Origin: Tenebrio molitor
Taxonomy: Eukaryota > Arthropoda > Insecta > Coleoptera > Tenebrionidae
DNA length: 64,000 nucleotides
Direction: 5' to 3'
NCBI RefSeq assembly: GCF_963966145.1
Contig: NC_091049.1
Coordinates: forward strand, 8,990,001-9,054,000
Shown here: positions 20,952 to 31,303 of the stretch, piece by piece
How the letters are laid out: each line of letters opens with the position of its first letter
How positions within the stretch are numbered: the stretch's first letter is position 1
Made by a program: the position numbers and the translations under genes
The notes under the pieces: model-generated
Database searches by the model: none
What the model was told of the DNA's origin: nothing
What the model saw: only the letters and a program-made list of their open reading frames with translations

Positions 20952-23900
20952 ATGGAGTTTCACGGAATCGAGAAACTGAGAGGTGCTGAAAATTGGCACA
21001 TCTGGAAGTTCGCTGTCAAGAACTTGCTTCGAGGAATCGAGGGCGCCTACGAAGTATGCACTGGTGAATTGTTGGAGCCAGAGTTGGCGGAACAAGGCGA
21101 GTCTCCCGAGGCACGAGCGGCACACGAAACAAAGCTGAAGACATGGGACAAGGCGGATCGTTCAGCGAGTCAGGTCATCGTTAAAACTGTTGAGTCGAAG
21201 GTAATGGCGTTATTGATAACTTGCGAAAAAGCAAGAGACATGTGGCTAAAGTTACATAGTGTTTTTGAGCAACAAACAAAACAAGCCGCACATACCGTGC
21301 AAGCGGAGTTCTTCAGTTTTATGAAAACATTGACCGATGATATCGTGACGCATATTGCCAAATTCGAGGGACTTGTTTTGCGCATGCAACAGTTGAATGT
21401 AAAGCCAGATGAGTCGTCGCTCATGGTCAAATTGCTGGACTCGCTTCCTGATGAGTTTGAAGGTCTTCGACAGGCATGGTGGGCTCGACCAGAAAGTCAA
21501 CAAACGGTAAACAATCTTATCGAAGTACTGACATCGGAAGAAAAGCGTCGTCAACAACGTGCCGAGAAACAGGATGACCTAGTCGCTCTTTTTGCAAGTA
21601 AAGCGAAAATGCAAGGCAAAAATGAACGCGGCCAAAGGAGTAATCAGAACCCTTCTACGGAAACAAAAAAAAACAAGTAATTATAATGGGAATAAAGTCT
21701 CCAGAATTCGATGCTATTTCTGTGGGAATATTGGACACATACGTCGTAATTGTAAGAAGAGAAAGTCAAGTTCGACCGCATCCAAAGACGAGTCCAAGGA
21801 CGAGGCATTCATCTGTGAGACACTGAATGCAGAACAAGACGACGTATGGATAGCAGACTCCGGAGCAACAGATCATGTGACACATCGAAAGGAATGGTTT
21901 TCTGCTTTGAAGTTCTTTGAAGTGCCTATCAAAGTACACATCGGCAACAAATCTACGATGGATGCACTCGGAAAAGGGATAATACATTTCGAGGCCCTTG
22001 TTTATGGCTGCTGGAAACCTTGCCATATGGAGAACGTGTTATATGTACCTCAAGCTCGAAGAAATTTGTTCTCAGTCATATCAGCAGTAGACAAAGGGAT
22101 GTCGTTTACATCAAACAGTGAAGAGTGCAAATTCATTCGAGACGATGTTGTCAAGGCTCGTGGTGCTCGTTCTGGGCATCTGTTTAAAATGATTATCCGC
22201 ATTGTTAATCCTGAATTATTAGTTTTCAGTGAAGCAAACACAGCTTCATCGAAGGACACGTTGCAGATCTGGCATGAGAGATTAGGACACCAGAATAAGC
22301 GTCATGTGAGGAAGCTCCTGGGAGATTATAAGATCGACTTCGTAGACGAGGATAGTTTTTGCGGAGCTTGTGTCGAGGGGAAGCAACATTCCAACATATT
22401 TCTGGAAAGAAAGCAGCGTGCATTAGAACCAGGTGCAATTATGCATGCTGATTTGTGGCCCTATGGAATGTGCTTCTTTAAGCGGAGCAAAGTATTTCTT
22501 GTGCATCACATGTGATTTTTCAAGATATCGGATGGTGTATTTTCTCAAGGAAAAGTCCGAGACGTCATCGAAGGTAGAAGAAGTGCTGAAGCTGGTCGAG
22601 AATCATTGTGGACGACAAATGAAGATTTTTCAGTGCGATGGAGGGACCGAGTTTGATAACTCTACCATGCAAAAGCTCATGTCATTAAACGGAGTAAAAC
22701 TTGTTGTAACAAATCCTTACACCCCACAACAAAATGGCTGTGCTGAGAGGTCGAACAGAACAATCACCGAAATGGCTCGAACATTGCTTTTGGCGAAAAA
22801 CTTGCCTAAGTTTCTATGGGCGGAAGCGGTCAATACTGTGGTTTACACTTTAAATCATACTGGACCCAGTCGTATTGAAGGCAAAACACCGCTTGAGCTT
22901 TTTGTTGGTAAGAGCACACATTTGGACAAATTTCATGTCTTCGGGACTTCTTGTTATGTCCATGTTCCCAAGGACAAACGCAAGAAGTGGGACCCAAAAG
23001 GGAAGCGGGGTATCTTTGTCGGATATTCAGAAGATATCGAAGGTTTTCGAGTGTGGCACAAAACGGAAAACCGAGTGGTTCGGAGCAGAAATGTTGTTTT
23101 TGAGCCTGAGAACACGGGGAAGCTTTTGACTTTGTTCCCTGTTGAGTCACAAGAGGTTTTGCCGAATCAAGAAGCTAACGAACCAATAGTAACTGCCGAT
23201 GCAACAGCCGGTGAATCATCGTCTGCATCGAATGAGTCAAACGAAGATGAGGTCCCGATTCCGAGACTTCCATCTGCTGGCATGACACTTCGTGATCGAA
23301 GGTTTTTGAAGACACCGAAACGACTTGTTGAAATGATGATTATTGAAAGTGACGAACCCCGAAACTTCGCAGAAGCTGTAACCTCAGATGAGGCGTCACG
23401 TTGGAGAACTGCGATGAATGAAGAGATGGCATCTTTGGAAGAAAATTCAACGTGGGAACCTCACAACTTACCTGAAGGACGGAAAGCTATTTCTAATCGT
23501 TGGGTTTATCGAAAAAAACGCAATGTTGTTGGTGAAGTTATTCGATTCAAAGCTCGTCTGGTTGTTCGTGGTTTTTCGCAACGAGAAGGAATTGATTATA
23601 CAGAAACCTTCAGTCCAGTAGCACGTTTCGACACAATTCGAGCTGTACTGAGTATAGCTGCAGATGAAAAACTCGAGTTATCGCAGTTTGATGTAAAAAC
23701 CGCATTTTTACATGGTTTCATTGATGAAGAAATTTATATGGAGCAACCAGAGGGATACAATGATGGAAGTCAACGTGTTTGCAAGTTATTGAGAAGTCTC
23801 CATGGCCTCAAACAGTCTCCGAGATGTTGGAACAAACGATTTAAAGATGTTTTAATGAATCTTGAGTTTCAGGAAAGCACAGCTGATCCCTGCCTGTATT

Positions 23901-24889
23901 TCCGTATAACCGGGAACGACAAAATCATCTTGGTTCTGTATGTAGATGATGGGATTGTGGCTGCAACAAACAGACAGAGTATCAACATATTCCTGGACAA
24001 ACTGAAGGAGGAGTTTCAAATTACAGTCGACACTCTCGGTTGTTTTCTGAACGTCCAGATCGAACGATCGATCGATGGGACCATTCACATCACACAGAAG
24101 AGGTACATTGAGGACGTCTTGCGTCGGTTTCGCATGGACTCAGCAAACCCCGTGTCAACCCCAATTGAGAAATGCGAGCCTCTGGGCATCACAGAAGAAT
24201 CTACCTCTACTAGTGCACCGTATCGAGAAGCTGTGGGCTGTTTAATGTACTTGGCTGTTGCGACACGACCTGACATTGCTTTCGCCGTTGCCTATGTATC
24301 AAGGTTTCTTGAAAAACCGAAAGAACGCCACTGGTCAGCAGTCAAGCGCATTTTTAAGTATCTACAAGGCACAAGTGCGCTTGGAATTCGATACGATGCT
24401 CTCGGAAATGCTCAGCTCGAAGCTTACAGCGATTCAGATTTTGCCAGTGATCCAGACACTCGATGATCTGTCAGCGGAATAGTTTTCAAGTACAGTGGCG
24501 GAGCCATTGTTTGGGCAAGCAGGCGTCAGCAGAGCGTGTCCTTGTCGACTACGGAGGCTGAGTATGTGGCTGCTAGTGAAGCCGCCAAGGATGTTGTTTG
24601 GCTTACACGACTATTTAATGAGATCGCTCCATTTGATGCAACTCCTGTTCTTCAGGTCGACAATGCAAGCGCCATAAAGCTTGCGAAGAACCCTATTTTT
24701 CACAAGAGATCAAAACACATTGATGTTCGTGCCCATTTCGTTCGGGAGCTGGTCGAAGAAGGAAAATTGATCATTGAACACATCGCCAGTAAGGACCAAG
24801 TTGCTGATTTGCTAACAAAACCGATCCCGAGCACACAATTTCGAAGATTACGGGACAAAATTGGCTTAACAGTAAATTTGACGTTTTAG
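20952..24889 (+). pseudogene. Copia-1 Gag-Pol, broken by two frame changes and one nonsense codon
   Basis: Gag runs from MEFHGIEKLRGAENWHIWKF to a stop at 21680, after an A-run near 21661-21676. The next frame (to 22515) has the CCHC knuckle CYFCGNIGHIRRNC, protease WIADSGATDHVT, and the GAG-pre-integrase region with HERLGHQNKRH. A one-base loss near 22456 (DL...CGPM) shifts to the third frame (to 24466), with integrase (DGGTEFDN, QQNGCAERSN), RT (FKARLVVRGFSQREGIDYTE, then LYVDDGIVAA) and the start of RNase H. A TGA at 24464-24466 follows SDPDTR, where the frame otherwise continues to 24889 (STTEAEYVAASEA). All domains are present, so only small lesions disable it. Confidence 0.85.
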
Positions 24890-25080
24890 GGGAAGTGTTA
24901 GTATTTAAAAACTTTCAAATGGGGTGCGCCAGTTGTGTTTTGTTTTTGTTACTAGGATATATTGAATCCTTGTTATTTTATGTATGTTTTTCGTTTTGTC
25001 ACCTCTATATAATAAAAATATCATATTGAGTCCTTTGTCCGGTTATTTCTGTTCATCAAAATAACTCCTGGACCTCAACA
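24885..25080 (+). repeat. Copia-1 3' polypurine tract and 3' LTR
   Basis: AGGGGAAG immediately precedes the LTR start TGTTAG at 24896. The LTR matches the 5' copy throughout, which means a recent insertion or later gene conversion. Confidence 0.85.
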
Positions 25081-25291
25081 CTCATCAAAATTTAGAGAAT
25101 ATCAACAGGTTGGACAAGAGCCTTGTGCAAGCACATCAAAAAGTGAATGTTTACATGAAGAAGCATTGTTGCCAACATCAATATGTGCAGTGATGGAAAC
25201 GCCAGTGAAACAAGAAGTCAAAATTGATTCAGTAACAGCAAGGCGGTCTCAAGTTACAGGCCAGGACACTGGCTGTGTTGCCACATTCCCT

Positions 25292-26099
25292 GGTAGGCCA
25301 TTCCATGACCTACGGTGTTTCAAAAATTTTGAAACGAATTCGACATTTAAAATAAATTTTGACAAGTCCTTGGTCAAATTCATCAAACTGAATTAAAAAT
25401 GTCATTAAGTGTTGCGTACCAAATTGCAACTCAAATTATGCGTCTTCTTCAAATTACGTAGGTAGCTAAATGCTTTTATTTAAGTTTCCATCAAATGAGG
25501 AAACGAAGCCAATTTGGAAAGCGATTTTAAAAATCGAAGAGTGATGAATTCGCAAAAGTAGCCATGCTTGTGCTAAAGATTTTAGCGGAACAGTTATCAA
25601 TGGGGACAAAATGAAGCGACTTGTGCCAAACGCGGTGCTAATAACTTCTAATTACGAAGAAATTACACTTTGGGAAAAAATAATCAAAATTTAGTAATGA
25701 CGACACAATCACTGGAGAAAATCTTTTGGTTTTAAAAACGAATTTGAAATGAGACTGGGAAGCAAGTTACAAGAAATGGGATGGGATTTAGGCAATGGGG
25801 AGAACAAATTGTTATATTTAAGTTGGAAATGCCCACCTCGCGTTAGTTTATAACCAAACTTGTTTCAATAGTCTGGAACACAGCAGAGCATCTGAAATAT
25901 TATCAGTAATGAGCACCGTTATTGTTCTGTGCCTAAGGTGGTTTTAAACTATATGTGCGATTACGCATTTTTGAACTGTCGTAAAATTAGATCACTCATA
26001 TTTGACAAATGTAAATACAATGACAGGTTTAGTGGATTTCGATTTTTTTCACTAAATGTTGGTGAAGCAATGTTGTCAGACTGTGGTAGGCCATTCCAT
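25292..26099 (+). mobile_element. Insert flanked by a 15-bp direct repeat, with THAP remnant
   Basis: GGTAGGCCATTCCAT occurs at 25292-25306 and again at 26085-26099, bracketing 778 bp within intron 2 of the broken P-like gene. The insert contains a THAP-like decayed reading at 25401-25680. A 15-bp duplication would be unusual for a P element (8 bp) and is closer to LINE-type target duplications, but no poly(A) tail is seen. It could instead be a duplication of local sequence. Confidence 0.45.
25401..25680 (+). pseudogene. Decayed THAP zinc-finger fragment
   Basis: The plus strand reads IKCCVPNCNSNYASSSNY, then FKFPSNEETKPIWKAILKIE, then in another frame CAKDFSGTVINGDKMKRLVP followed by NAV. 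The order (CxxxC, FKFP, tryptophan helix, C..(H/D)F, basic turn with A-V) is that of a THAP finger. Several stops and a shift make it dead. It differs in sequence from both P-like genes of the window, so it derives from another family. Confidence 0.5.
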
Positions 26100-26291
26100 A
26101 GCACACTGCCTTTGGTCAGTGTCTTGGCCTGGTAAATGTAGATCGCCTTGGTAACAGGTAAATACGCTTTAAAACTGTTGTTTTTAAATACAAATTAAAT
26201 TTACTCCATATGAATTAAATTTACCGCACACCGCCAGGGAGCTACCAGAACCTTTTTAGTACCTCTTGCATCATCTTTATTTCTGTTTTAG

Positions 26292-28671
26292 CTAAATCAA
26301 AAAGACGAGGAATCCTGCAAAAGGTGAATGTAAGTCGTCAGCAAGATCTTACTCCACGTTGTAAGAAATTTTACAAGTTGATTGGCGAATGGGGTCGAAG
26401 GACTGCTACCCTTCAACATTCAATTCGAAGTCTTAGAGGTAGGTTGCGAAATGCAGAAAAGGTAGCAGTAGGTAACATGCAGTAGTTTCAACACACTCAT
26501 TGACTGTGTGAATGAAACTACCTACAATTTTATTTTGCAACAAGTCAGGACACAGAAACAAAATCCATATGCACGTCGTTTTACTCTGAATGATAAACTG
26601 CTGGCTCTGTCACTGTACAAGACAAGTCCCAAGGGATATAGATTATTGTCATCCATTTTTTCGCTACCCTCAAGGAGGACACTATCTAATTTGTTAAATA
26701 GAATTCCATACGGTCCTGGAATAAACACAAAAATTTGGGAGAGTTTAAAGGCCACCGTTAACAACATCAAGGTTGCAAATGACCGTCTTTGTGCCGTGGT
26801 TTTTGATGAGGTCTCAATTAGGCCCTTGTTATCCTATAATAAAAGAACTCATTGTATTGAGGGTGTAGAGGACTATGGGCATAACAATCGAACACCTGCA
26901 ATTGCTGAGTATGCGAATGTTTTTATGCTGAAAGGAATTCATCGGCAGTGGAAACAAGCAATAAGTTTTACGTTTAGTCATGGCCCAATAAAGACTCTTA
27001 AACTAAAATCGTTATTAGTGGAAGTCATAAAAAAGGCTCAAGAAATAGGCTTAGAAGTGGTAGCGACGATTTGTGATCAGGGAGGGTCAAATCAAGCTGC
27101 TATTAATGCATTATTAAAAGATACCGATGAAAAATGCAGAAGAAATTTGAGAGAAAACATTTACAGGGGGTTTGAAATAAATGGGATGGATATAATTCCC
27201 TTGTATGATGTGCCACATCTATTTAAGGGCATACGCAATAATCTTTTGACCAAGAATCTACACTTCAAACAAAATGGGCAAAAGAAAATTGCCCAGTGGC
27301 ATCACATCGAAAAATTGTATCTTTTAGATTCGATGGAAGTTATCAGACTATGCCCAAAGTTAACAGGTGCTCATATATATTTGAACAAAATGAATAAAAT
27401 GAAAGTGAAACTGATGGCCCAGGTGTTCAGCCATACCGTTGGTGGTTTGATGAAGCGTCTTTGCAAATGGGGTTAGTGTTTTTCTTGTTGTACCAATGTT
27501 TATGTTATAATTTGTGTATAATTTTAGATACAAAAACTGAATACAACCTGCCAGAAGAGGCTGAACATACGGCTGACTTCATTCTATTTATGGATGAATT
27601 ATTTGATAGTCTGAATGGGAATACAAAATTAGCACCACAAGGCAAACCCCTGAAAGGCGGGATGTCGCAAAATTCAGAACATGAAACTTTTTGGAGGTCA
27701 GCTATAATAGCAGCAACAAGAAGAAATTTATCAAAATTCCATCCATCGTCAATTTAATTAAAACCTTACAAGGCTTTATTCATCTAAAGCTGAAGCTCAT
27801 AGGAAGAGGACAGTATATTTTGCCTCGTGCTGTTAACCAGGATTGCCTGGAGAATTTTTTCTCTAGCATTAGAGGGCATGGACGGCATAACAGATCTCCA
27901 GATGTCGCAACTTTTACAGCGTCATTCAAGACGTTATTGGTTAACAATTTTTTTGCACGTCACTCGCCTGGTGCCAATTGTGAACCAGATGAATCATCAG
28001 GAGCGTTGGATGCACTCAGATGTTTCGTGACGGGCGAAGAAATTGCGGGAATATCTGCCATTGAGTCTGAAGCCAGCACCTCCAGCACCTCCAGCACCTC
28101 CACCATTGACTTTTCAACGTTGCAACTGCATCATCGAAAATCGCGTGTTGCAAAAGCCACCTTGGCCTACATTGCTGGCTTCATTGGCAGATCGCTTTTA
28201 AATAAGTATGGAGGTTGCAACATGTGTAGGGAAATGCTGCTCAAGGCTGATGGGACTGTGCCGCTGGAAGTCATTGAAGGCAGAAAATACAGACATTCCA
28301 GTCTTGTAAAACCAGGCACCTTTTTATTTTGGGCCACATCTGAGGCAACTTCCCGGCTCATGTATGCAATTCCGCGACTATGTTCGAAAACCAATTTACC
28401 TCTAATATTAGAGAATATTTTATCGACTTACATAAATTTTTCCGTTCTCAACTGCAAAGACCACCCATTTTTAGGCAGTAAAGTGTCATCTTTAATCATA
28501 AAAACATTACTCTATGCGTGGATTAAACAAGTAAATTTAGTGTTGAATGGGAAAGACAGTAAGTTTCAAATATTTTTAAAAACAAAACCTGATCCACGAT
28601 TAGTTGACCCTGTAAAATTGCACGCAAACAAGATGTATTTAAAAAAACAACTGCGTAAGAAAAATAAATAA
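26292..28671 (+). pseudogene. Exons 3-4 (catalytic core) of the broken P-like transposase
   Basis: Exon 3 starts after TCTGTTTTAG with KSKRRGILQKVNVSRQQDLT; exon 4 starts after AATTTTAG and ends QLRKKNK before the stop. One extra base near 26475 and a net deletion near 27715 break the frame; otherwise all DDE-type motifs survive. A serine-threonine rich repeat (STSSTSST) of a short unit is inserted near residue 130 of exon 4 relative to the intact homologue. Confidence 0.75.
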
Positions 28672-28834
28672 ATGTTTGTTCGATACCTCCCTAGAAAGTG
28701 GGTCTGTATCCATGGTTACCAGTGAGTGAAGGTTCCACTTTCGCTCACGCACTTTCGCTCACGCATAATTGAAATTCGATTTTATGAAAAAGAATTTGTA
28801 TATTGAAAATAATTACATACCAATAATAACTAAA

Positions 28835-29021
28835 CGTTATTCACGTGGAGTTGAACATTTCAAGGTCAAATAATTTAATTATTTGGCTCTGTAATTATGT
28901 TTTGTAAATAGTGACATGCAGCTAACCAACATAATGCGAATTTAGCAATGCTCAATCCATCGTGAACGGTATTTACCTGCATGTCACTGTTTGCTAAATG
29001 TTCAATTCAACGTGAATAACG
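28835..29021. mobile_element. MITE with CGTTATTCACGT ends
   Basis: Left CGTTATTCACGTGGAGTTGA and right in reverse CGTTATTCACGTTGAATTGA. The interior (GTAATTATGTTTTGTA, TAGTGACATGC, CAACATAATG) matches the interior of the MITE at 5001-5231, although the tips differ. This is either a chimeric MITE or a diverged subfamily. Confidence 0.7.
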
Positions 29022-29025
29022 TATA

Positions 29026-29555
29026 CAGTTCGTTTTTTTAAGACTGGCCAGAGGGTTTTACATGCTAATTTTTCAACCTCCTGTTAACTTTGTATTTGTA
29101 ATACCTAAATGGTTGTAATAGACAATTTACAAATAAAATGTTATTTGCAAAAAATAGTGTGAACATTAATATTTTACATTTTATAACGATAGATTCATTA
29201 TTTATGTTATAACAAGTTTCTTTACTTTAATAAAAATTAAATGAAATGTTCAAAATGGCCTCCAGAGGCAGTTAAGCAATCACATAATCAATTACATATC
29301 AAAATTACAAATGTCAGGTGAAATTTTAGCCTACTGAAAATTTAAAATTAGAGCTAACGGAATTCAAAAAATGTCTTTTTGCTATAACTTATTCCTTGAT
29401 TCTGGTTATTAAATTGAAATTGTTTCAATACATTATCATATCCCACAACTTTACTACAAAACTGGGTTGAATATTTTCATGAGGACAAAAGTTAACAGGG
29501 GGTTGAAAAATGTAGCTTGTAAAACCCTATGGCCAGTCTTAAAAAAAGCTCACTG
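29026..29555. mobile_element. 530-bp mariner-type MITE with TA duplication
   Basis: CAGTTCG then TTTTTTTAAGACTGGCCA at the left; in reverse at the right CAGTGAGC then TTTTTTTAAGACTGGCCA. TA flanks at 29024-29025 and 29556-29557. Arms extend about 65 bp to CCTGTTAACTTT. No transposase is encoded. It cuts off, or lies next to, the truncated end of the tyrosine recombinase fragment. Confidence 0.75.
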
Positions 29556-29584
29556 TATAACAATTCATCACTTTACATAATTAA

Positions 29585-30046
29585 TCACGACGGCCACCGA
29601 ATATGCCCATCATCAGTACAACTTTCTGAAGGATCCACTCTTGGTCCGCCGCTTCCAGTAAAAACTTGCAAACATCGTTTCTTGAAGAAGTTGTAGCTTT
29701 TTTCGGCTGATAGTTTCTACATTTTGTTTTCAAAAAGGAGGTGAGACTGTTGAACCTGTACAATTTATTATATTAAAACAACATATAGCTTATTAAAAAA
29801 ACCTCTTACCTGGATACCTGGAGATATAAACGTTTTGAAATACAAACAGTGTACTCTTCAACATTGAATAACCGCGCTGATGCTGCTTTCGTCTTTTCCC
29901 TTGATCTCGGTCTGCCATTGTGTAAATATTTCCAATTCTTTCTGGTATCGTAATTTTGATTTCGTAGGCACCATTTGGTACTTCGCGGCACTTGCCTCTT
30001 CCAGGACGTCATCAGGAACACAGAATTCTTCGTCATCCATTTCCAC
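29585..30046 (-). pseudogene. Crypton-like tyrosine recombinase fragment
   Basis: The minus strand begins MDDEEFCVPDDVLEEASAAK, then PTKSKLRYQKELEIFTQW, a typical N-terminal SAM-like core-binding start of Crypton-derived recombinases in animals. After a GT-AG-like intron (about 29818-29764) it continues with LTSFLKTKCRNYQPKKAT, then KFLLEAADQEWILQKVVLMM and GIFGGRRD, where homologues have GIFG.CR(R/C)DEL with the catalytic arginine. The reading stops immediately after that point, so the catalytic H-x-x-R and Tyr are absent. A stop and phase slip in the first exon also show decay. The function of such recombinases is strand exchange; this copy cannot do it. Confidence 0.6.
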
Positions 30047-30102
30047 AACGTGGTGTGCACAATCACTTTATTGACTTTGCAAAACTTTGTTTATTTTGGT
30101 AT

Positions 30103-30321
30103 TGTTGATGTATTTCTCATTTTATAATTATTTAATAACAGTACTTTTATTTTGTTTAGGTTGGTACTAAAACCAACGAGTAGATGTAACTAAGGAAAAA
30201 CCTGGTATACGCCATAGACACTAACTTGAAACTTGTAGATGGTAAAACAACACGTTCACGTTTGAATAAACAGTTTTAGCTTTTAAATCAAAACAGTCGG
30301 CCTTATTAGAAAATCCCAACA
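30103..30321 (+). repeat. Copia-2 LTR 1 (outer 5' LTR)
   Basis: TGTTGATG...CCCAACA, 219 bp, followed by the PBS-like GGTTATGGGCTACAGTGCG. Preceded by GGTAT, which matches the sequence after LTR 3. Confidence 0.9.
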
Positions 30322-30339
30322 GGTTATGGGCTACAGTGC

Positions 30340-30855
30340 GTATATAATTTACGTTAACTAACTAAATGACTAAAAATTAGGCACTAAGATTTTGCACTTA
30401 TCACTGTCGTGGTGGATTGCTGGACTGGACTGGATTATTTGACTTGATCGCCGACGTGGCCCCTAGATTGTTCACTCCTCGCGTACGGAACGTCGATTTT
30501 TGATTCTGACCCCTGGATCCTGGATGAAGTCGGATCAGTGACTTTCGACGGATACTTCCACTGTACACTGAATTCTCGGTGATTTCAAACCGAAGTGAAC
30601 TTCACATACACACACTGCACAACAGTAGCACCACTGAGATGACGACTTAACAACCAACATTCACCCCACACCTGACACCAATTTTGTTGTGTAGCCCGAT
30701 TTTTACGGTACTTCGCTACACTTTCTTCGGGCTGTCTGTCGTCGAATGTGTAATAATACTAGAGGTCGTCCTTAATCTATTTATTTACAATTAAAAATTA
30801 CAACGTTTGTGACTAGTTTTGAGAAAACGATAAGACGAACTGTCTCGACCACCGG
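30340..30855 (-). mobile_element. Fragment of the Gypsy 5' leader and partial LTR
   Basis: Matches 52064-52583 of the complete Gypsy almost base for base, in the same genomic orientation. It runs from the base before the gag ATG through the PBS (TGACACCAATTTTGTTGTGT, reverse sense) into the LTR and stops at CCACCGG. The left joint with Copia-2 leader shares only GTA/TA. Small differences (an extra T, a missing CATTAACGC block) show it was copied from another Gypsy copy. Confidence 0.8.
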
Positions 30856-30950
30856 TTCAGTTCAAATACATTTTATTCAGTTTTGTTTGGTACATTTTAT
30901 GGTGTAGTTTTTACAATATATACAATTTATGTTCTTACTGCCGCTGAGGC

Positions 30951-31169
30951 TGTTGATGTATTTCTCATTTTATAATTATTTAATAACAGTACTTTTATTT
31001 TGTTTAGGTTGGTACTAAAACCAACGAGTAGATGTAACTAAGGAAAAACCTGGTATACGCCATAGACACTAACTTGAAACTTGTAGATGGTAAAACAACA
31101 CGTTCACGTTTGAATAAACAGTTTTAGCTTTTAAATCAAAACAGTCGGCCTTATTAGAAAATCCCAACA
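30951..31169 (+). repeat. Copia-2 LTR 2 (internal, drives the intact ORF)
   Basis: Identical to LTR 1 and LTR 3 over all 219 bp by eye. Its left flank does not match the target duplication. Confidence 0.9.
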
Positions 31170-31188
31170 GGTTATGGGCTACAGTGCG
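31170..31188 (+). promoter_or_regulatory. Copia-2 primer-binding site, internal initiator-tRNA type
   Basis: GGTTATGGGCTACAGTGCG abuts the LTR. Drosophila copia is known to prime from a cleaved initiator methionine tRNA, with a PBS complementary to the anticodon region and containing GGTTATGGGC. The match here is to that class and not to a tRNA 3' end. Confidence 0.65.
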
Positions 31189-31303
31189 TATTAAAAAGAA
31201 AGTGCACTAACGGGAAAATATAATTTGGCGTACTGGTTGAAGTAATCTCCGCAAGTCCAATTTTGAGGTTAAGGAATCCACGAGGTGAACCAAAGAAGAA
31301 ACA

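Larger units (their letters stand above)
20635..25080 (+). mobile_element. Copia-1: Ty1/Copia retrotransposon with identical LTRs but disabled ORF
   Basis: Two 185-bp LTRs (20635-20819 and 24896-25080) are identical by eye except for the first three bases of the left copy. Between them lie a PBS, gag, protease, integrase, RT and RNase H in Copia order. The element sits inside exon 2 of the P-like pseudogene: coding sequence of that exon continues on both sides. No 5-bp target duplication is visible (GGAAC on the left, CTCAT on the right), and the left LTR lacks its TGT tip, so a small deletion at the left junction is likely. Confidence 0.88.
17503..28671 (+). pseudogene. Second P-element-like transposase, split by Copia-1 and frameshifted
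   Basis: The exon layout mirrors the intact gene at 12383: exon 1 17503-17770, exon 2 in two halves (20575-20634 and 25081-25292), exon 3 26292-27471, exon 4 27528-28671. Exon 1 is a THAP finger (CCVPGCNN, SKRHRFPK, YVCNIHF). Exon 2 reads VQETSDVEPLNVKDITLQPM before the Copia-1 insertion and continues acidic after it. Catalytic motifs VVFDEVS, ICDQGGSNQAAIN, YDVPHLFKGIRNN and NQDCLENFFSSIR remain. Lesions are the Copia-1 insertion, a frameshift near 26475 and a frameshift near 27715. Protein similarity to the intact copy is high over the catalytic core but far from identical by eye, so the two are distinct families or old relatives. Confidence 0.8.

Noticed and set aside
28700..28770. Tandem TTTCGCTCACGCAC units suggestive of a microsatellite or CRISPR-like repeat
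   Set aside because: Only two units, no spacers, and a eukaryotic context; no array.
30103..31169. Interpretation of LTR 1 as an unrelated solo LTR of the Copia-2 family
   Set aside because: LTR 1 is followed by the PBS and leader, and its left pentamer matches the right flank of LTR 3, not its own right flank, so it is the outer LTR of the same insertion.
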